A DNA stretch of 64,000 bases from Modicisalibacter tunisiensis (GTDB lineage: Bacteria > Pseudomonadota > Gammaproteobacteria > Pseudomonadales > Halomonadaceae). The notes beneath the pieces were generated by a model, which was given only the letters and a program-made list of their open reading frames with translations, was not told where the DNA came from and made no database searches. The translations under genes and the position numbers were made by a program. The stretch spans positions 2,073,739 to 2,137,738 of the forward strand of contig NZ_JAGXFD010000001.1 of assembly GCF_020148005.1 (NCBI RefSeq), in the 5' to 3' direction. Numbering within the stretch: position 1 is the stretch's first letter; the number at the start of each line of letters is the position of its first letter. Below, piece by piece: positions 47,262 to 57,663 of this stretch.

Positions 47262-48731
47262 TCAGTCGCCCGGGCCGCATTCCATGCAGTGCTCGAGAAT
47301 CGCCGGACCCAGCTGCAGGTCGGCGTTGAGGTTGCGCAGGCCCGTGCGCAGACCCTCCTCGACCACCGGGTGATAGAACGGCATGTCGAGCATCTGCGAG
47401 ACCGTGAGCCGCTGCTGCAGCGACCAGGCCAGCAGGTGGGCGAGGTGTTCGGCACGCGGGCCGAAGATCTCGGCACCCAGGAACAGCCCGGAGCCATGCT
47501 CGGCATAGAGCCGCATCAGCCCCCGGTTGGCGCGCATGACCCGCGAGCGCCCCTGATTCTCGAAGGAAACCTCGCCGGTGGCCAGGCAGTCGCAGCCGCC
47601 GTGGCGCGTCTCGAGCTCGGCGTAGCTGGGGCCGACCGTGGCCATCTGCGGATCGCTGAACACGATGCTCAAGGGGGCTCGGCGGTGGCCGACGCGCACT
47701 TCGGGAAATCGCCCGGCATTGTCGCCGGCGATGCGCCCCTCGTCCGAGGCTTCGTGGAGCAGGGGCAGTTCCTGGTCGGCGTCGCCGGCGATGAACACGG
47801 GCGCGGGCTCGCCGTCGCTGATGCGGCACTGCATGGTGTAGCGGTTGAAGCGCGGGATGCCGCGCGAATCGAGCAGCAGGCCGGCATGCTCGAGCGCCAG
47901 GCGATCGGTGTTGGGGCGGCGTCCGGTGGCGGCCAGCAGGTAGTCGAAGCGTTCGATCAGGCGCTGACCGGTGTTGCGTTCGATGAAGGTCACCACGACC
48001 TGGTCACCGTCCCGGTCGACCCCCTCCACGGTGGCATCGGTGTCCACGTAGAGCGACTCGTTGAGGGTGCGCTCGGCATAGTCGCGAACCGCGGCATCCT
48101 GCAGGGGGCCGAGGGCGCCGCCGACCCCGAACAGGCGCATGCGCACGCCGAGCCGGTGCAGGGCCTGGCCGAGCTCCAGGCCGATCACTCCGGGGCCGAA
48201 GACCGCCACCGACTCGGGCAGCGTCTCCCACTCGAAGAGGTCGTCGCTGGTCACCAGCCGGTCGCCGGCGGCCTCGAAGAGGCCGGGATACTTCGGCCGG
48301 GAGCCGCTGGCGATGATGACTCGCCGCGCGATGACCCGGGTATGGTCGTCGACCTGCAGGGTGTCGGGAGCGACGAAGCGGGCATGGCCCCGCAGCCGGT
48401 CGGTGTCGGGGATGCCGTCGATCGATTCGATGACGAGGCCCACGAAGCGGTCGCGCTCGCGGCGGACCCGGTCCATCACCGCCCGGCCGTCGACCTGCAC
48501 CTCGCCGGTCACGTTGATGCCGAAGGGGGCGGTGTGACGGGCCTGATGGGCCGCCTCGGCGGCGGCGATCAGCAGCTTGGAGGGCATGCAGCCGACCCGC
48601 GCACAGGTGGTCCCGTAGGGGCCGCCCTCGATCAGCAGCACGGAATCGGTGTGGGCTCGGGCGGCGCGATAGGCGCCGAGGCCGGCACTGCCGGCCCCGA
48701 TGATGGCAACGTCGACGTGGCGTGTCTCCAT
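47262..48731 (-). CDS. dihydrolipoamide-dehydrogenase-like flavoprotein disulfide reductase
   Basis: The 489-residue protein has the FAD Rossmann motif (VDVAIIGAGSAGLGAYRAAR), the redox pair in TTCARVGCMPSK, a NAD(P) motif (VAVFGPGVIGLELGQAL), VFIAGDAD and a C-terminal FYHPVVEEGLRTGL giving the His-Glu dyad. The active-site loop differs from lipoamide dehydrogenase (CxNVGC), and no 2-oxo-acid dehydrogenase genes are nearby, so this is probably a paralogue of unknown substrate. A CBS gene follows. A Fur-box-like site lies upstream. Confidence 0.8.
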   Translation of the reverse strand: METRHVDVAIIGAGSAGLGAYRAARAHTDSVLLIEGGPYGTTCARVGCMPSKLLIAAAEAAHQARHTAPFGINVTGEVQVDGRAVMDRVRRERDRFVGLVIESIDGIPDTDRLRGHARFVAPDTLQVDDHTRVIARRVIIASGSRPKYPGLFEAAGDRLVTSDDLFEWETLPESVAVFGPGVIGLELGQALHRLGVRMRLFGVGGALGPLQDAAVRDYAERTLNESLYVDTDATVEGVDRDGDQVVVTFIERNTGQRLIERFDYLLAATGRRPNTDRLALEHAGLLLDSRGIPRFNRYTMQCRISDGEPAPVFIAGDADQELPLLHEASDEGRIAGDNAGRFPEVRVGHRRAPLSIVFSDPQMATVGPSYAELETRHGGCDCLATGEVSFENQGRSRVMRANRGLMRLYAEHGSGLFLGAEIFGPRAEHLAHLLAWSLQQRLTVSQMLDMPFYHPVVEEGLRTGLRNLNADLQLGPAILEHCMECGPGD

Positions 48732-48908
48732 GAGGCGTCATTCCTCCCATGTTCGATGACAAGATAGCGTGTTGTGGCCAGCAGTGCCGGTACGCCGGAC
48801 AGGCGAAGGGACACCCCCTTGTCTGCGCGATGTGCCGCCACCATTGTAGGTATCAGGCAAGGTCAGTATGTCGGGAGCACTGTCGCCAGGAAATTCGATT
48901 GATTGAAA

Positions 48909-48927
48909 ATTCCTGATAATCATTTTC
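48909..48927. promoter_or_regulatory. Fur-box-like site
   Basis: ATTCCTGATAATCATTTTC matches the 19-bp Fur consensus GATAATGATAATCATTATC at 14 positions, including the central TGATAATCATT. It sits in the divergent region between the flavoprotein gene (start 48731) and the small gene at 48976, and may control either. A matching GAAAAT/ATTTTC pair flanks it. Confidence 0.45.
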
Positions 48928-48975
48928 GATGGTTGGGGTGGTGACGCGAGGGCCATCCCGAAAGAGGAGGTCTCC

Positions 48976-49260
48976 ATGGATGCTCGAGAGTATCTCGCCA
49001 GGCAGGGCGTGAGCCTGGACCGCGAGGAGGATCGCCCCAATACCCTGGAGGAGCTGGCCTGGGAGCGGGCGCGCCAGGCCGGGGCGCAGCGGCCGCGTAC
49101 CGGCACGCCCCACGACTGGGAAGACTGGGAGCGTTACCATGACCAGCTGGCCGGCGACGCGGACCGGCTGGCCCGCAAGATCGACCCGGCGGCGCACGGG
49201 CGCGGCGCTCGCGATGCCGCGGCGCCCCGGGACGACGAGGGCACCGGCAACGGCGCCTGA
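48976..49260 (+). CDS. small hypothetical protein, 94 aa
   Basis: A charged, proline- and arginine-rich soluble protein (NTLEELAWERARQAGAQR, DWEDWERYHDQLAGDADRLA), with an unstructured end. I do not recognise it. AGAGGAGGTC before the ATG is a strong ribosome site, and the frame is closed by a stop 30 bp before the YqaE gene, so it is probably translated. Its function is unknown; it may be iron-responsive given the Fur-like site upstream. Confidence 0.65.
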   Translation: MDAREYLARQGVSLDREEDRPNTLEELAWERARQAGAQRPRTGTPHDWEDWERYHDQLAGDADRLARKIDPAAHGRGARDAAAPRDDEGTGNGA

Positions 49261-49290
49261 TCACCAAGGAAAGGAAACAGGGGAAAACGC

Positions 49291-49449
49291 ATGGACGTGA
49301 TTCGCATCATTCTGGCCATCATTCTGCCGCCGGTCGGGGTGTTCCTGCAGGTCGGTTTCGGTCTGCACTTCTGGCTGAACATCCTGCTGACGCTGCTGGG
49401 CTACATCCCCGGCATCGTGCATGCCGTCTGGATCATCGCCCGGCGCTGA
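49291..49449 (+). CDS. yqaE: YqaE/Pmp3-family membrane microprotein
   Basis: A 52-residue hydrophobic protein, MDVIRIILAIILPPVGVFLQ then VGFGLHFWLNILLTLLGYIP and GIVHAVWIIARR. The two helices around PPVGVFLQ and LGYIPGIVHAVW are the full Pmp3/YqaE signature. Members respond to salt, cold and membrane stress and modulate membrane potential, a natural fit for a halophile. AAGGAAACAGGGGAAAAC before the ATG supplies the ribosome site. It is cotranscribed with the 94-aa gene. Confidence 0.9.
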   Translation: MDVIRIILAIILPPVGVFLQVGFGLHFWLNILLTLLGYIPGIVHAVWIIARR

Positions 49450-49464
49450 CGGCCGGACAACGCA

Positions 49465-49494
49465 AGACCCCGGCGCCGCAAGGCACCGGGGTCT
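49465..49494. terminator. terminator between yqaE and the lipoprotein gene
   Basis: AGACCCCGG and CCGGGGTCT form a 9-bp stem with an inner GCC-GCAA-GGC hairpin. It sits between convergent genes 16 bp past the yqaE stop and 34 bp from the lipoprotein stop. T tracts are short. Confidence 0.65.
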
Positions 49495-49527
49495 GAATGG
49501 CGGATTCGACTCGACCTCGTGTCCGCG

Positions 49528-50001
49528 TCAGTAGGGCGCGACACTCATGCTGGAACCACTGCCGACCAGCTTGACCCGCTGACCGACCTGCCAGTTGCGG
49601 TCGGCCTTCTGGACCACCACGACCGTGTCGCCGCTGTCGCGCCGCACTTCCAGTTCGTAGGCATTGACCTGATTGGCGCGGTCCTCGATCTTCTTGCCGG
49701 CCACGCTGCCGCCGATCGCGCCGGCAGCGGTCGCGATCTGCTTGCCGGAGCCGCCACCGATCTGATTGCCGAGCAGGCCGCCAATGACCGCACCGCCGAC
49801 CCCGCCGATGAGACCGCTGCCCTGGTCGTCCGCCTGGATACGCACGGGGCGGACCGAGACGATGGTGCCGTAGGTGACGGTCTGGCCGGTCTTGGCCTGG
49901 CTGCCCCGATAGACGTCGCCGGAATAGAGGTCACTGTTGGCGCAGCCGCCCAGAGTCAGAAGGCCCAGCGCCAGTACAGGCAGGTAACGCGTCAGCTTCA
50001 T
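49528..50001 (-). CDS. glycine-zipper (SlyB/Pcp-type) outer-membrane lipoprotein
   Basis: The 157-residue precursor from ATG 50001 has a signal peptide with lipobox (LALGLLTLGGC). The body has the glycine-zipper 2TM motif (GLIGGVGGAVIGGLLGNQIG, GSGKQIATAAGAIGGSVAGK) and a beta C-terminal domain (NAYELEVRRDSGDTVVVVQ). This is the SlyB/Pcp family, a lipoprotein linked to envelope stress and BAM/LPS stability. ATG 50058 also lies in frame but would bury the signal. Separate transcription unit on the minus strand. Confidence 0.9.
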   Translation of the reverse strand: MKLTRYLPVLALGLLTLGGCANSDLYSGDVYRGSQAKTGQTVTYGTIVSVRPVRIQADDQGSGLIGGVGGAVIGGLLGNQIGGGSGKQIATAAGAIGGSVAGKKIEDRANQVNAYELEVRRDSGDTVVVVQKADRNWQVGQRVKLVGSGSSMSVAPY

Positions 50002-50136
50002 TGCCAGTTCTCCCTCTCGTTTTAAAAACACTGTTTGATAACCCAGTCTAGCCGACAACCGCGGGTTTGACCATGACGCCGGATGAGGGTTCAGCGTGTG
50101 ACCAGTGTAGCCGGGCGCCCGGGTGGCAACGCAAGC

Positions 50137-50160
50137 GCGGGGAGGCCGTGGCCTCCCCGC
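50137..50160 (-). terminator. hairpin after aceA
   Basis: GCGGGGAGGC, loop CGTG, GCCTCCCCGC: a perfect 10-bp stem 27 bp past the aceA stop. The T tract on the minus strand is weak, so it may act with Rho or as an end-protecting hairpin. Confidence 0.6.
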
Positions 50161-50187
50161 GGGGCATTGCGGTGCGCGGCGGTGCGA

Positions 50188-51786
50188 TCAGCCGAACTGG
50201 TTCATGGTATTGGCCTGGCCGCCGGCCTTCAGGGCCCCCTCGCCGGAGAAGTACTCCTTGTGGTCATCGCCGAGGTTGGAGCCGGCCATGTCCTGGTGCT
50301 TGACGCAGGCCAGGCCCTGGCGGATCTCCTGGCGCTGCACGCCGGTCACGTAGGCCAGCATACCCTCTTCGCCGAAATAGCCGCGCGCCAGGTTATCGGT
50401 GGACAGTGCCGCGGTGTGGTAGGTGGGCAGGGTGATCAGGTGATGGAAGATGCCGGCTTCCCGTGATCCCTTGCGCTGGAAGTCGCGGGTCCACTCGTCG
50501 GCCAGCTCGGCCAGCGGGGTGTCGTCGTACTCGGCACTCATCAGCTGGCCGCGATCGTAGGCCGAGAGGTCCTTGCCTTCCTGCTCCCAAGCGTCGAACA
50601 CTTGCTGGCGGAAGTTGAGCGTCCAGTTGAACGACGGCGAGTTGTTGTAGACCAGCTTGGCATCCGGCACCACCTCGCGGATACGCTCGACCATGCCCGC
50701 GATCTGGCCCACATGGGGTTTTTCGGTCTCGATCCACAGCAGGTCGGCGCCGTTTTGCAGGGCGGTGATGCAGTCGAGCACCACCCGGTCCTCGCCGGTG
50801 TCGGGGCGGAAACGATACAGGCCGTTGGCCAGTCGCAGCGGCTTGCGCAGTTCACCGTCGATCTTGATCACGGTGTCGCCCTCGTCGATATCCTCGGCGC
50901 TGGCCACCGGCACGGTGTTGAGGAAGCTGTTGTACTGCCAGGCTAGATCGCCGGGTTCCTGGCTGACCGGTATCTTCTGGGTCAGGCCGGCGCCCAGGGA
51001 GTCGGTACGGGCGACGATCACGCCGTCCTCCACGCCCAGTTCGAGGAAGGCATAGCGCACCGCATTGAGCTTGGCGATGAAGTCCTCGTGGGGCACCGTG
51101 ACCTTGCCGTCCTGGTGGCCGCACTGCTTGGCATCGGAGACCTGGTTCTCGATCTGGATGCAGCAGGCGCCGGCCTCGATCATGCGCCTGGCCAGCAGGT
51201 AGGTGGCCTCTTCATTGCCGAACCCGGCGTCGATATCGGCGATGATCGGCACCACGTGGGTCTCGAAGCTGTCGATGCGCTCCTGTGCGGCCTTGGCGGC
51301 GACCTCGTCGCCCTTGGCGCGGGCGGCATCGAGCTCGCGGAACAGATGACCGAGTTCGCGGGCGTCCGCCTGGCGCAGGAAGGTGTAGAGCTCCTCGATC
51401 AGTGCCGGCACGGCGGTCTTCTCGTGCATCGACTGGTCGGGCAGGGGGCCGAACTGGCTGCGCATGGCGGCGACCATCCAGCCCGAGAGGTAGAGGTAGC
51501 GCTTGGCGGTGGTGCCGTGGTGGCGCTTGACGGCGAGCATCTTCTGCTGGCCGATGAAGCCGTGCCAGCACCCCAGCGACTGGGTGTAGCGGCTGGGGTC
51601 GGCATCGTACTCGGCCATGTCGCGGCGCATGACGCCCGCCGTGTAGCGGGCGATGTCCAGCCCCGTGCGGAAGCGGTTCTGCAGCCGCATGCGGGTGGCG
51701 TACTCGGGGTTGATGTTGTCCCACTTGCCGCCCTGCTGGTCGCGCAGCTGGCTGAACGTGGTGAGCGTGTCCTGATAGCGGGTCAT
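50188..51786 (-). CDS. aceA: isocitrate lyase
   Basis: Cleaves isocitrate to succinate and glyoxylate, the entry of the glyoxylate shunt. The 532-residue protein is of the longer Pseudomonas type (AceA there about 531). The catalytic loop is DAKQCGHQDGKV (KxCGH), with QIENQVSDAKQ and VARTDSLGA around it, and NNSPSFNWTLNF with QVFDAWEQEGKDL near the C-terminus. Icd at 58.5 kb competes for the same substrate. The leader is 347 bp with two palindromic sites. Confidence 0.96.
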   Translation of the reverse strand: MTRYQDTLTTFSQLRDQQGGKWDNINPEYATRMRLQNRFRTGLDIARYTAGVMRRDMAEYDADPSRYTQSLGCWHGFIGQQKMLAVKRHHGTTAKRYLYLSGWMVAAMRSQFGPLPDQSMHEKTAVPALIEELYTFLRQADARELGHLFRELDAARAKGDEVAAKAAQERIDSFETHVVPIIADIDAGFGNEEATYLLARRMIEAGACCIQIENQVSDAKQCGHQDGKVTVPHEDFIAKLNAVRYAFLELGVEDGVIVARTDSLGAGLTQKIPVSQEPGDLAWQYNSFLNTVPVASAEDIDEGDTVIKIDGELRKPLRLANGLYRFRPDTGEDRVVLDCITALQNGADLLWIETEKPHVGQIAGMVERIREVVPDAKLVYNNSPSFNWTLNFRQQVFDAWEQEGKDLSAYDRGQLMSAEYDDTPLAELADEWTRDFQRKGSREAGIFHHLITLPTYHTAALSTDNLARGYFGEEGMLAYVTGVQRQEIRQGLACVKHQDMAGSNLGDDHKEYFSGEGALKAGGQANTMNQFG

Positions 51787-52133
51787 GGCGCATCCTCGTC
51801 AGTGGTGGCCTTGCGGCCTGTCGTGGTGAGTCGCGGTGGCGTCGGGGCCATATGCTGCAGTCGCGAGATTCGCAGTGGCTTTTCGGCGATGATGCCTTGC
51901 CGTGCTGGGAATCATGGCGGCGATTCACGACAGGATTTCGGTGACGATCGTTCACTACATGGTGGCTGTAAAACGATCGTTTTAACCCTGTCTTGCAATG
52001 CAATATGGCCCACAACCACGGGGCTCAACAATCATCACTTGGGGTAAGCGCGGGTTGTAGCATGACTACAGAATCGCGCGAATCGCACGATTTCTGTAGT
52101 CGATTTTCGCGGGTGGGGAAAACCGTCGTAAAA
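51787..52133. other. 347-bp control region between the GNAT gene and aceA
   Basis: No gene is seen. It contains a perfect 14-bp palindrome AAAACGATCGTTTT (51971-51984) and a long inverted repeat (52064-52101) close to the GNAT stop. Both the aceA transcript and any GNAT terminator fall here. Confidence 0.5.
52064..52101. repeat. inverted repeat near the GNAT gene end
   Basis: GACTACAGAATCG and CGATTTCTGTAGTC are inverted with one extra base, around an 11-nt loop. It may be a hairpin ending the GNAT message (no T tract on that strand) or an operator for aceA 280 bp downstream. Confidence 0.45.
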
Positions 52134-52568
52134 TCAGTCGCTCAGCACCAGGCGCATATTGCGGTGCAAAATGCCGGCGTCGAGGAAGGTGCCGCCGTAG
52201 GCCTCGAAACCCAGGCGGCGATAGAAGTCCAGCGCCTGGGTCTGGGCGGCGAGTTCGACGTGGGCATGGCCCTGGTCGCGGGCGGCGCGGATGGCCTCGC
52301 GCATCAGTGCCAGGCCGATGCCTCGCCCGCGGGCGTCGGGGAGCACGGCGACGCGCCCCACGTGGCCGTCGGGCAGCAGGCGGGCGGTGCCCACGGGCGT
52401 GCCGTCGAGCCGGGCGAGCAGGTGCAGGCACTCCGGGTCACGCCCGTCCCACTCCTCGTCCTCGGGCACCGCCTGCTCGTCGATGAACACCCGTCGGCGG
52501 ATGTCGCCGGCCGGTGGCCCCAGGCGCTGCCAGTCGCCGCGTTCGATATGCAGGGTCGGCTCGTTCAT
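52134..52568 (-). CDS. GNAT-family N-acetyltransferase
   Basis: The 144-residue protein has the acetyl-CoA motif VAVLPDARGRGIGLALM and YRRLGFEAYG, the GNAT core with the ElaA/YjcF-like subgroup signature FIDEQAVPEDEEWDG at the start. The substrate is unknown. It overlaps roxA by 4 nt (ATGA), so the two are translated together. Confidence 0.88.
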   Translation of the reverse strand: MNEPTLHIERGDWQRLGPPAGDIRRRVFIDEQAVPEDEEWDGRDPECLHLLARLDGTPVGTARLLPDGHVGRVAVLPDARGRGIGLALMREAIRAARDQGHAHVELAAQTQALDFYRRLGFEAYGGTFLDAGILHRNMRLVLSD

Positions 52569-53758
52569 GCGTCCTCCGCGTCGTCTGCCGCCTCGTCCGG
52601 CCAGACCAGGCTGCCGCGATCGAGCAGGCCGGTCACGATCCCGACCGCCTCGGGGAAGGCCAGCAGCTCAGCGTCGAGCGGGGCGTCGCCGGCGAGGTGG
52701 CGGGCCAGGCGGGCGTCGCAGGTGACGGCGTCGCCGTCGACGAACAGGGTGGCGCGGCCCGCGTCGTGGTCCCGGCAGGCGAAGCGCGAGCCCGGGGTGC
52801 GCTCGAGCGTGAGACCGGCGTGTAGTGCCGCGACAAGGGTGTCACCGTCCGCCGGTACCTCGGCGGCGATCGGGTGGTCCGGGTACTTGGGCTGGGTCAT
52901 CGCCCGGCCGAACCACTGAAGCAGCTGCGCCGGATCATCCAGGGTCTCGAGGATCAGGGTGCGCATGCGGGCCAGTGCCGCATCGTCGATCTCGCCGGGA
53001 TGGGCCGCCGGCGTCAGGTCCGGGTCCGCGTAGCGCAGCGAGTCGGGCAGCTGCTCGCCGAGATAGTCGGCGAACGAGGTAATCGACTCGTCGGCCGACA
53101 GCGCCCGGAAGCCCACCGAGTAGGTCATGCAGTCCGCGGATTCGCTGACCCCGTGGTGGGCGATGCCGGGGGGCAGGTAGAGCATGTCGCCGGGTTCCAG
53201 GCGCCAGTCCTGACCGGGCTCGACCGTGAAGCGCTCGAGGATCTTGAGGTCGATGCCCTCGAGGATCGGCGCGTCGTCGCCCGCCACGCCACCGAGCTGC
53301 CAGCGGCGGACCCCGCTACCCTGGAGCAGAAAGACGTCATACTGATCGACATGCGGGCCCACGCTGCCGCCGGGTGGGGCGTAGCTGACCATGACATCGT
53401 CGAGCCGCCAGCGCGGCAGAAAGTGGAACTGCGCGAGCAGGTCGTTGACCTCGGGCACGTAGTGATCCACCGCCTGCACCAGCAAGGTCCAGTCCCGCTC
53501 GGGAAGGCGGGCGAAGGTGGCGTCATCGAAGGGGCCGTGGCTGACCTGCCAGGGGCCGTCGGGGCCGTGCTCCTCGACCAGGCGTGACTCGACGCCTTCC
53601 TCGCAGGCCAGGCCGGCCAGTTCCTCGGGGGCGAGTGGCGAGACGAAGTCGGGCAGGGCGCCGCGAATCAGCAGCGGCTTCTTCTGCCAGTACTCGCGCA
53701 GGAAGTCGCGGGCCGAGCGGCCACCGAGCAGGGTGAGCGGAGTGTCGTCGGGGGACAT
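52565..53758 (-). CDS. roxA: ribosomal protein uL16 3-hydroxylase (2-oxoglutarate oxygenase)
   Basis: A JmjC-like cupin oxygenase (E. coli YcfD/RoxA) that hydroxylates an arginine of ribosomal protein uL16. The 397-residue protein has REYWQKKPLLIRGA at the start, the iron-binding GSVGPHVDQYDVFLLQGSG, then GIAHHGVS as the distal histidine, and a C-terminal winged-helix dimerisation part. The ATG at 53758 is supported by AGGTGG; the frame extends to 53884. It lies next to purB as in E. coli. Confidence 0.93.
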   Translation of the reverse strand: MSPDDTPLTLLGGRSARDFLREYWQKKPLLIRGALPDFVSPLAPEELAGLACEEGVESRLVEEHGPDGPWQVSHGPFDDATFARLPERDWTLLVQAVDHYVPEVNDLLAQFHFLPRWRLDDVMVSYAPPGGSVGPHVDQYDVFLLQGSGVRRWQLGGVAGDDAPILEGIDLKILERFTVEPGQDWRLEPGDMLYLPPGIAHHGVSESADCMTYSVGFRALSADESITSFADYLGEQLPDSLRYADPDLTPAAHPGEIDDAALARMRTLILETLDDPAQLLQWFGRAMTQPKYPDHPIAAEVPADGDTLVAALHAGLTLERTPGSRFACRDHDAGRATLFVDGDAVTCDARLARHLAGDAPLDAELLAFPEAVGIVTGLLDRGSLVWPDEAADDAEDA

Positions 53759-53834
53759 GGGTACCACCTCTTGACGAAATACTGAAGTCGCGGGACGGGA
53801 TTGGTGGCTTCGAGTCGCGGCTTTTCCGGCAACA

Positions 53835-53910
53835 GGCCTGTACGAGGGCGCTGTGAACCCTTCCTTGGGCGCTACTTTTTCCATCCTTGGAAAAAGACCC
53901 TCTTCAGGCC
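53835..53910. repeat. structured palindromic intergenic element
   Basis: A 76-bp element between purB and roxA. The outer arms GGCCTG-TAC-GAGGG and CCCTC-TT-CAGGCC pair, and two inner hairpins lie between them (CCC-TTCCTT-GGG and TTTTTCC-ATC-CTTGGAAAAA). The three-way-junction plan and the GCTGTGAACCC...GGGCGCTAC core look like a family of intergenic repeats I recall in Halomonas; that recollection is not checked. Second copies are not found in the window. Confidence 0.6.
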
Positions 53911-53947
53911 TATTCCCGGCGCCGCTTACCGTACTGGCGCTAGGCGC

Positions 53948-55375
<1,428 letters not shown>

Positions 55376-56014
55376 TCAGCGCCACTGCTCCAGGGCCTTG
55401 CGCATGGCGCCGCGCTGGAACAGCAGCTTCCAGCGGCGGCCGCCCTGCTGGTGCCAGAGCAGGGCGAAGCGGATGCCGGAGAGCAGGGCGGTGCGGACGC
55501 GCTCGGGCATCATCCGCTGCTGCAACAGGCTGGGCTCGCCCTGGACCACGATGCGCTGGCGGAAGGTCGAGATGGTGTCCTGATAGAGCTCGCCGAGGCT
55601 GGCCACCACGTTCTCGTGGGTCTCGCCGAAGTGCTCGGCCTGCCCCTGGATGCGGGTCAGCCGCTCGCCCAGGGTGTCTAGCATGGCGTCCTGCTGGCGC
55701 AGCTTCTGCATCAGCATCAGCAGCGTGAAGCCGTAGCGCAGCACGTTGGGGTCGGTGCGCTGGCGAGCGACGATGGCCTCGAGCACGTCCAGCCCCAGGC
55801 GCAGGTTGTTGGGGTGGCCGCCGTAGATGGCCTCGAAGGAGGCGGGGTTGGTATCCAGCGTGGCCCGCAGCTGGGTGTCCCAGGCCCGCGCGTCGCACTG
55901 CCCCTGACGGGCCAGCTGGTCGACCAGGGCGGCGGCCTGGAAGACCCCGGCCAGGGCCAGGGTCTGTCGTGACACGGGGTCGTCGGGGGCCGTGTGGATC
56001 GGGGTGGCGTTCAT
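55376..56014 (-). CDS. hflD: high-frequency lysogenization protein HflD homologue
   Basis: A 212-residue, all-helical membrane-associated protein (DUF489). [19 protein letters not shown] at the start and [33 protein letters not shown] later are family marks. HflD is best known for binding phage lambda CII; its housekeeping role is unclear. It overlaps mnmA by 4 nt and precedes purB, the same order as E. coli. Confidence 0.92.
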   Translation of the reverse strand: MNATPIHTAPDDPVSRQTLALAGVFQAAALVDQLARQGQCDARAWDTQLRATLDTNPASFEAIYGGHPNNLRLGLDVLEAIVARQRTDPNVLRYGFTLLMLMQKLRQQDAMLDTLGERLTRIQGQAEHFGETHENVVASLGELYQDTISTFRQRIVVQGEPSLLQQRMMPERVRTALLSGIRFALLWHQQGGRRWKLLFQRGAMRKALEQWR

Positions 56015-57138
56015 GCGGCCAGCGTCTCCCGTTGCCAGGTGTCGCGAATCACGCCGCCGCCGAGGCAGACGTCGTCGTCGTAGAGCACCAGCGACTGGCC
56101 CGGCGTCACCGCGCGCTGCGGCTCGTCGAAGTGAACCTCCACGCCGCCATCGTCGCGGGTGCGCATGCGGCAGGGCACGTCGGTCTGGCGGTAGCGGGTC
56201 TTGGCGGTGAGGCGTGCCTCGGCGGCCGGTGGCTGCCCGGCGATCCAGTCCATCGCCTCGGTGACCAGCGCATCGCTGTACAGCAGCGGATGGTGCTTGC
56301 CCTGGACCACGATCAGCACGTTGCGCTCGAGGTCCTTGTCGGCGACGTACCAGGGCGCGTCCGGATAGTCGGCCAGCCCGCCGATGCCCAGCCCCTGGCG
56401 CTGGCCGAGGGTGTAGTACATCAGCCCCATGTGCTCGCCGATGTCGTCGCCCTCGGGGGTCTCGATGCGTCCCGGCTGGGCCGGCAGGTACTGCTGCAGG
56501 AAGTCGCGGAAGCGGCGCTCGCCGATGAAGCAGATGCCGGTGGAATCCTTCTTGCGCGCGGTGACCAGGTCATGGCGCTCGGCGAGCTCGCGCACCCGGG
56601 GCTTTTCCAGCTCGCCGACCGGGAACAGGGTGCGGGCGATCGCGGCCTCGGGCACGGCGTGCAGGAAATAGCTCTGGTCCTTGTTGGCATCGAGTCCCTT
56701 GAGCAGGCGCGCCCGACCGTCGCGCTCGCCGCGGCGCACGTAGTGGCCGGTGGCGATCGCCTCGGCACCCAGCATCTCGGCGTATTCGAGAAACACCTTG
56801 AACTTGATCTCGCGGTTGCACAGCACATCCGGGTTGGGGGTGCGCCCGGCGCGATACTCGGCGAGGAAGTGCTCGAAGACGTTGTCCCAGTACTCGGCGG
56901 CGAAATTGGCGGTGTGCAGGGGGATGCCCAGCTTGTCGCACACCGCCTGGGCGTCCGCCAGGTCTTCCTTCGCGGTGCAGTATTCGGTGCCGTCGTCCTC
57001 GTCCCAGTTCTTCATGAACAGGCCCTCGACCCGATAGCCCTGTTCGAGCAGCAACAGGGCCGAGACGGAGGAGTCGACACCGCCGGACATGCCGACGATG
57101 ACCTTGCCGGTGGCTGAAGGCGCCGTAGCTTGGGGCAT
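56011..57138 (-). CDS. mnmA: tRNA 2-thiouridylase MnmA
   Basis: Transfers sulfur to U34 of tRNA Lys, Glu and Gln. The 375-residue protein has the PP-loop [19 protein letters not shown], the catalytic cysteines in [11 protein letters not shown] and [15 protein letters not shown], and the conserved [20 protein letters not shown]. The sulfur normally comes from IscS and the Tus relay; SufS at 31.7 kb is a possible donor here. It overlaps hflD by 4 nt. Confidence 0.97.
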   Translation of the reverse strand: MPQATAPSATGKVIVGMSGGVDSSVSALLLLEQGYRVEGLFMKNWDEDDGTEYCTAKEDLADAQAVCDKLGIPLHTANFAAEYWDNVFEHFLAEYRAGRTPNPDVLCNREIKFKVFLEYAEMLGAEAIATGHYVRRGERDGRARLLKGLDANKDQSYFLHAVPEAAIARTLFPVGELEKPRVRELAERHDLVTARKKDSTGICFIGERRFRDFLQQYLPAQPGRIETPEGDDIGEHMGLMYYTLGQRQGLGIGGLADYPDAPWYVADKDLERNVLIVVQGKHHPLLYSDALVTEAMDWIAGQPPAAEARLTAKTRYRQTDVPCRMRTRDDGGVEVHFDEPQRAVTPGQSLVLYDDDVCLGGGVIRDTWQRETLAA

Positions 57139-57213
57139 AACGTCCCTCGAGTGGAACAGGGGTGAATCGCAGTGGCGCGGATTATACCCGAAACCGGACG
57201 CGGGCTTCGAGCG

Positions 57214-57663
57214 TCAGCCTTCGTGGATGACCGACAGCGGGAAGCGCCGCCCCGCGCGATAGTCGCGGATCCGGGTGAGCACCAGCGGGCTGCGCAGGCG
57301 CCCCTCCTGCGCCAGGGACTCGATCTCCTCGGGACGCAGCCAGTGCGCGCCGAGGATGCCGTGGTCGAGCGGTGTCGTGTGCGCGGCCCGGGGCCGGGCG
57401 ATGAAGCCGTGGCTGTGAAAGACCAGGCCGTCGGCGGCGGTGAAGATGTAAAGCCCCAGATAAGCGGTGATGGCCACGTCCCAGGCGGTTTCCTCGCGGG
57501 TCTCGCGACGTGCGGCCTCGATCAGGCGCTCGCCCGGCTCCAGGTGGCCGGCGGGCTGGTTGAACTGGCTGGCCGGGCCGCCGCGGTCCTCCTCCACCAG
57601 CAGGAAGCGGTCATCATGGGGGATCACCGTGGCGACGGTGACACGCGGGGACCAGCGGCTCAT
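57214..57663 (-). CDS. nudJ: NUDIX hydrolase NudJ
   Basis: A phosphatase for thiamine pyrophosphate precursors and nucleoside triphosphates. The 149-residue protein has a NUDIX box in [20 protein letters not shown] followed by TAW; the usual glycine after EE is replaced by threonine-alanine. [18 protein letters not shown] is the N-terminal strand. ATG 57663 fits the family length; the open frame reaches 57756 inside rluE. It overlaps rluE by 4 nt. Confidence 0.9.
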   Translation of the reverse strand: MSRWSPRVTVATVIPHDDRFLLVEEDRGGPASQFNQPAGHLEPGERLIEAARRETREETAWDVAITAYLGLYIFTAADGLVFHSHGFIARPRAAHTTPLDHGILGAHWLRPEEIESLAQEGRLRSPLVLTRIRDYRAGRRFPLSVIHEG

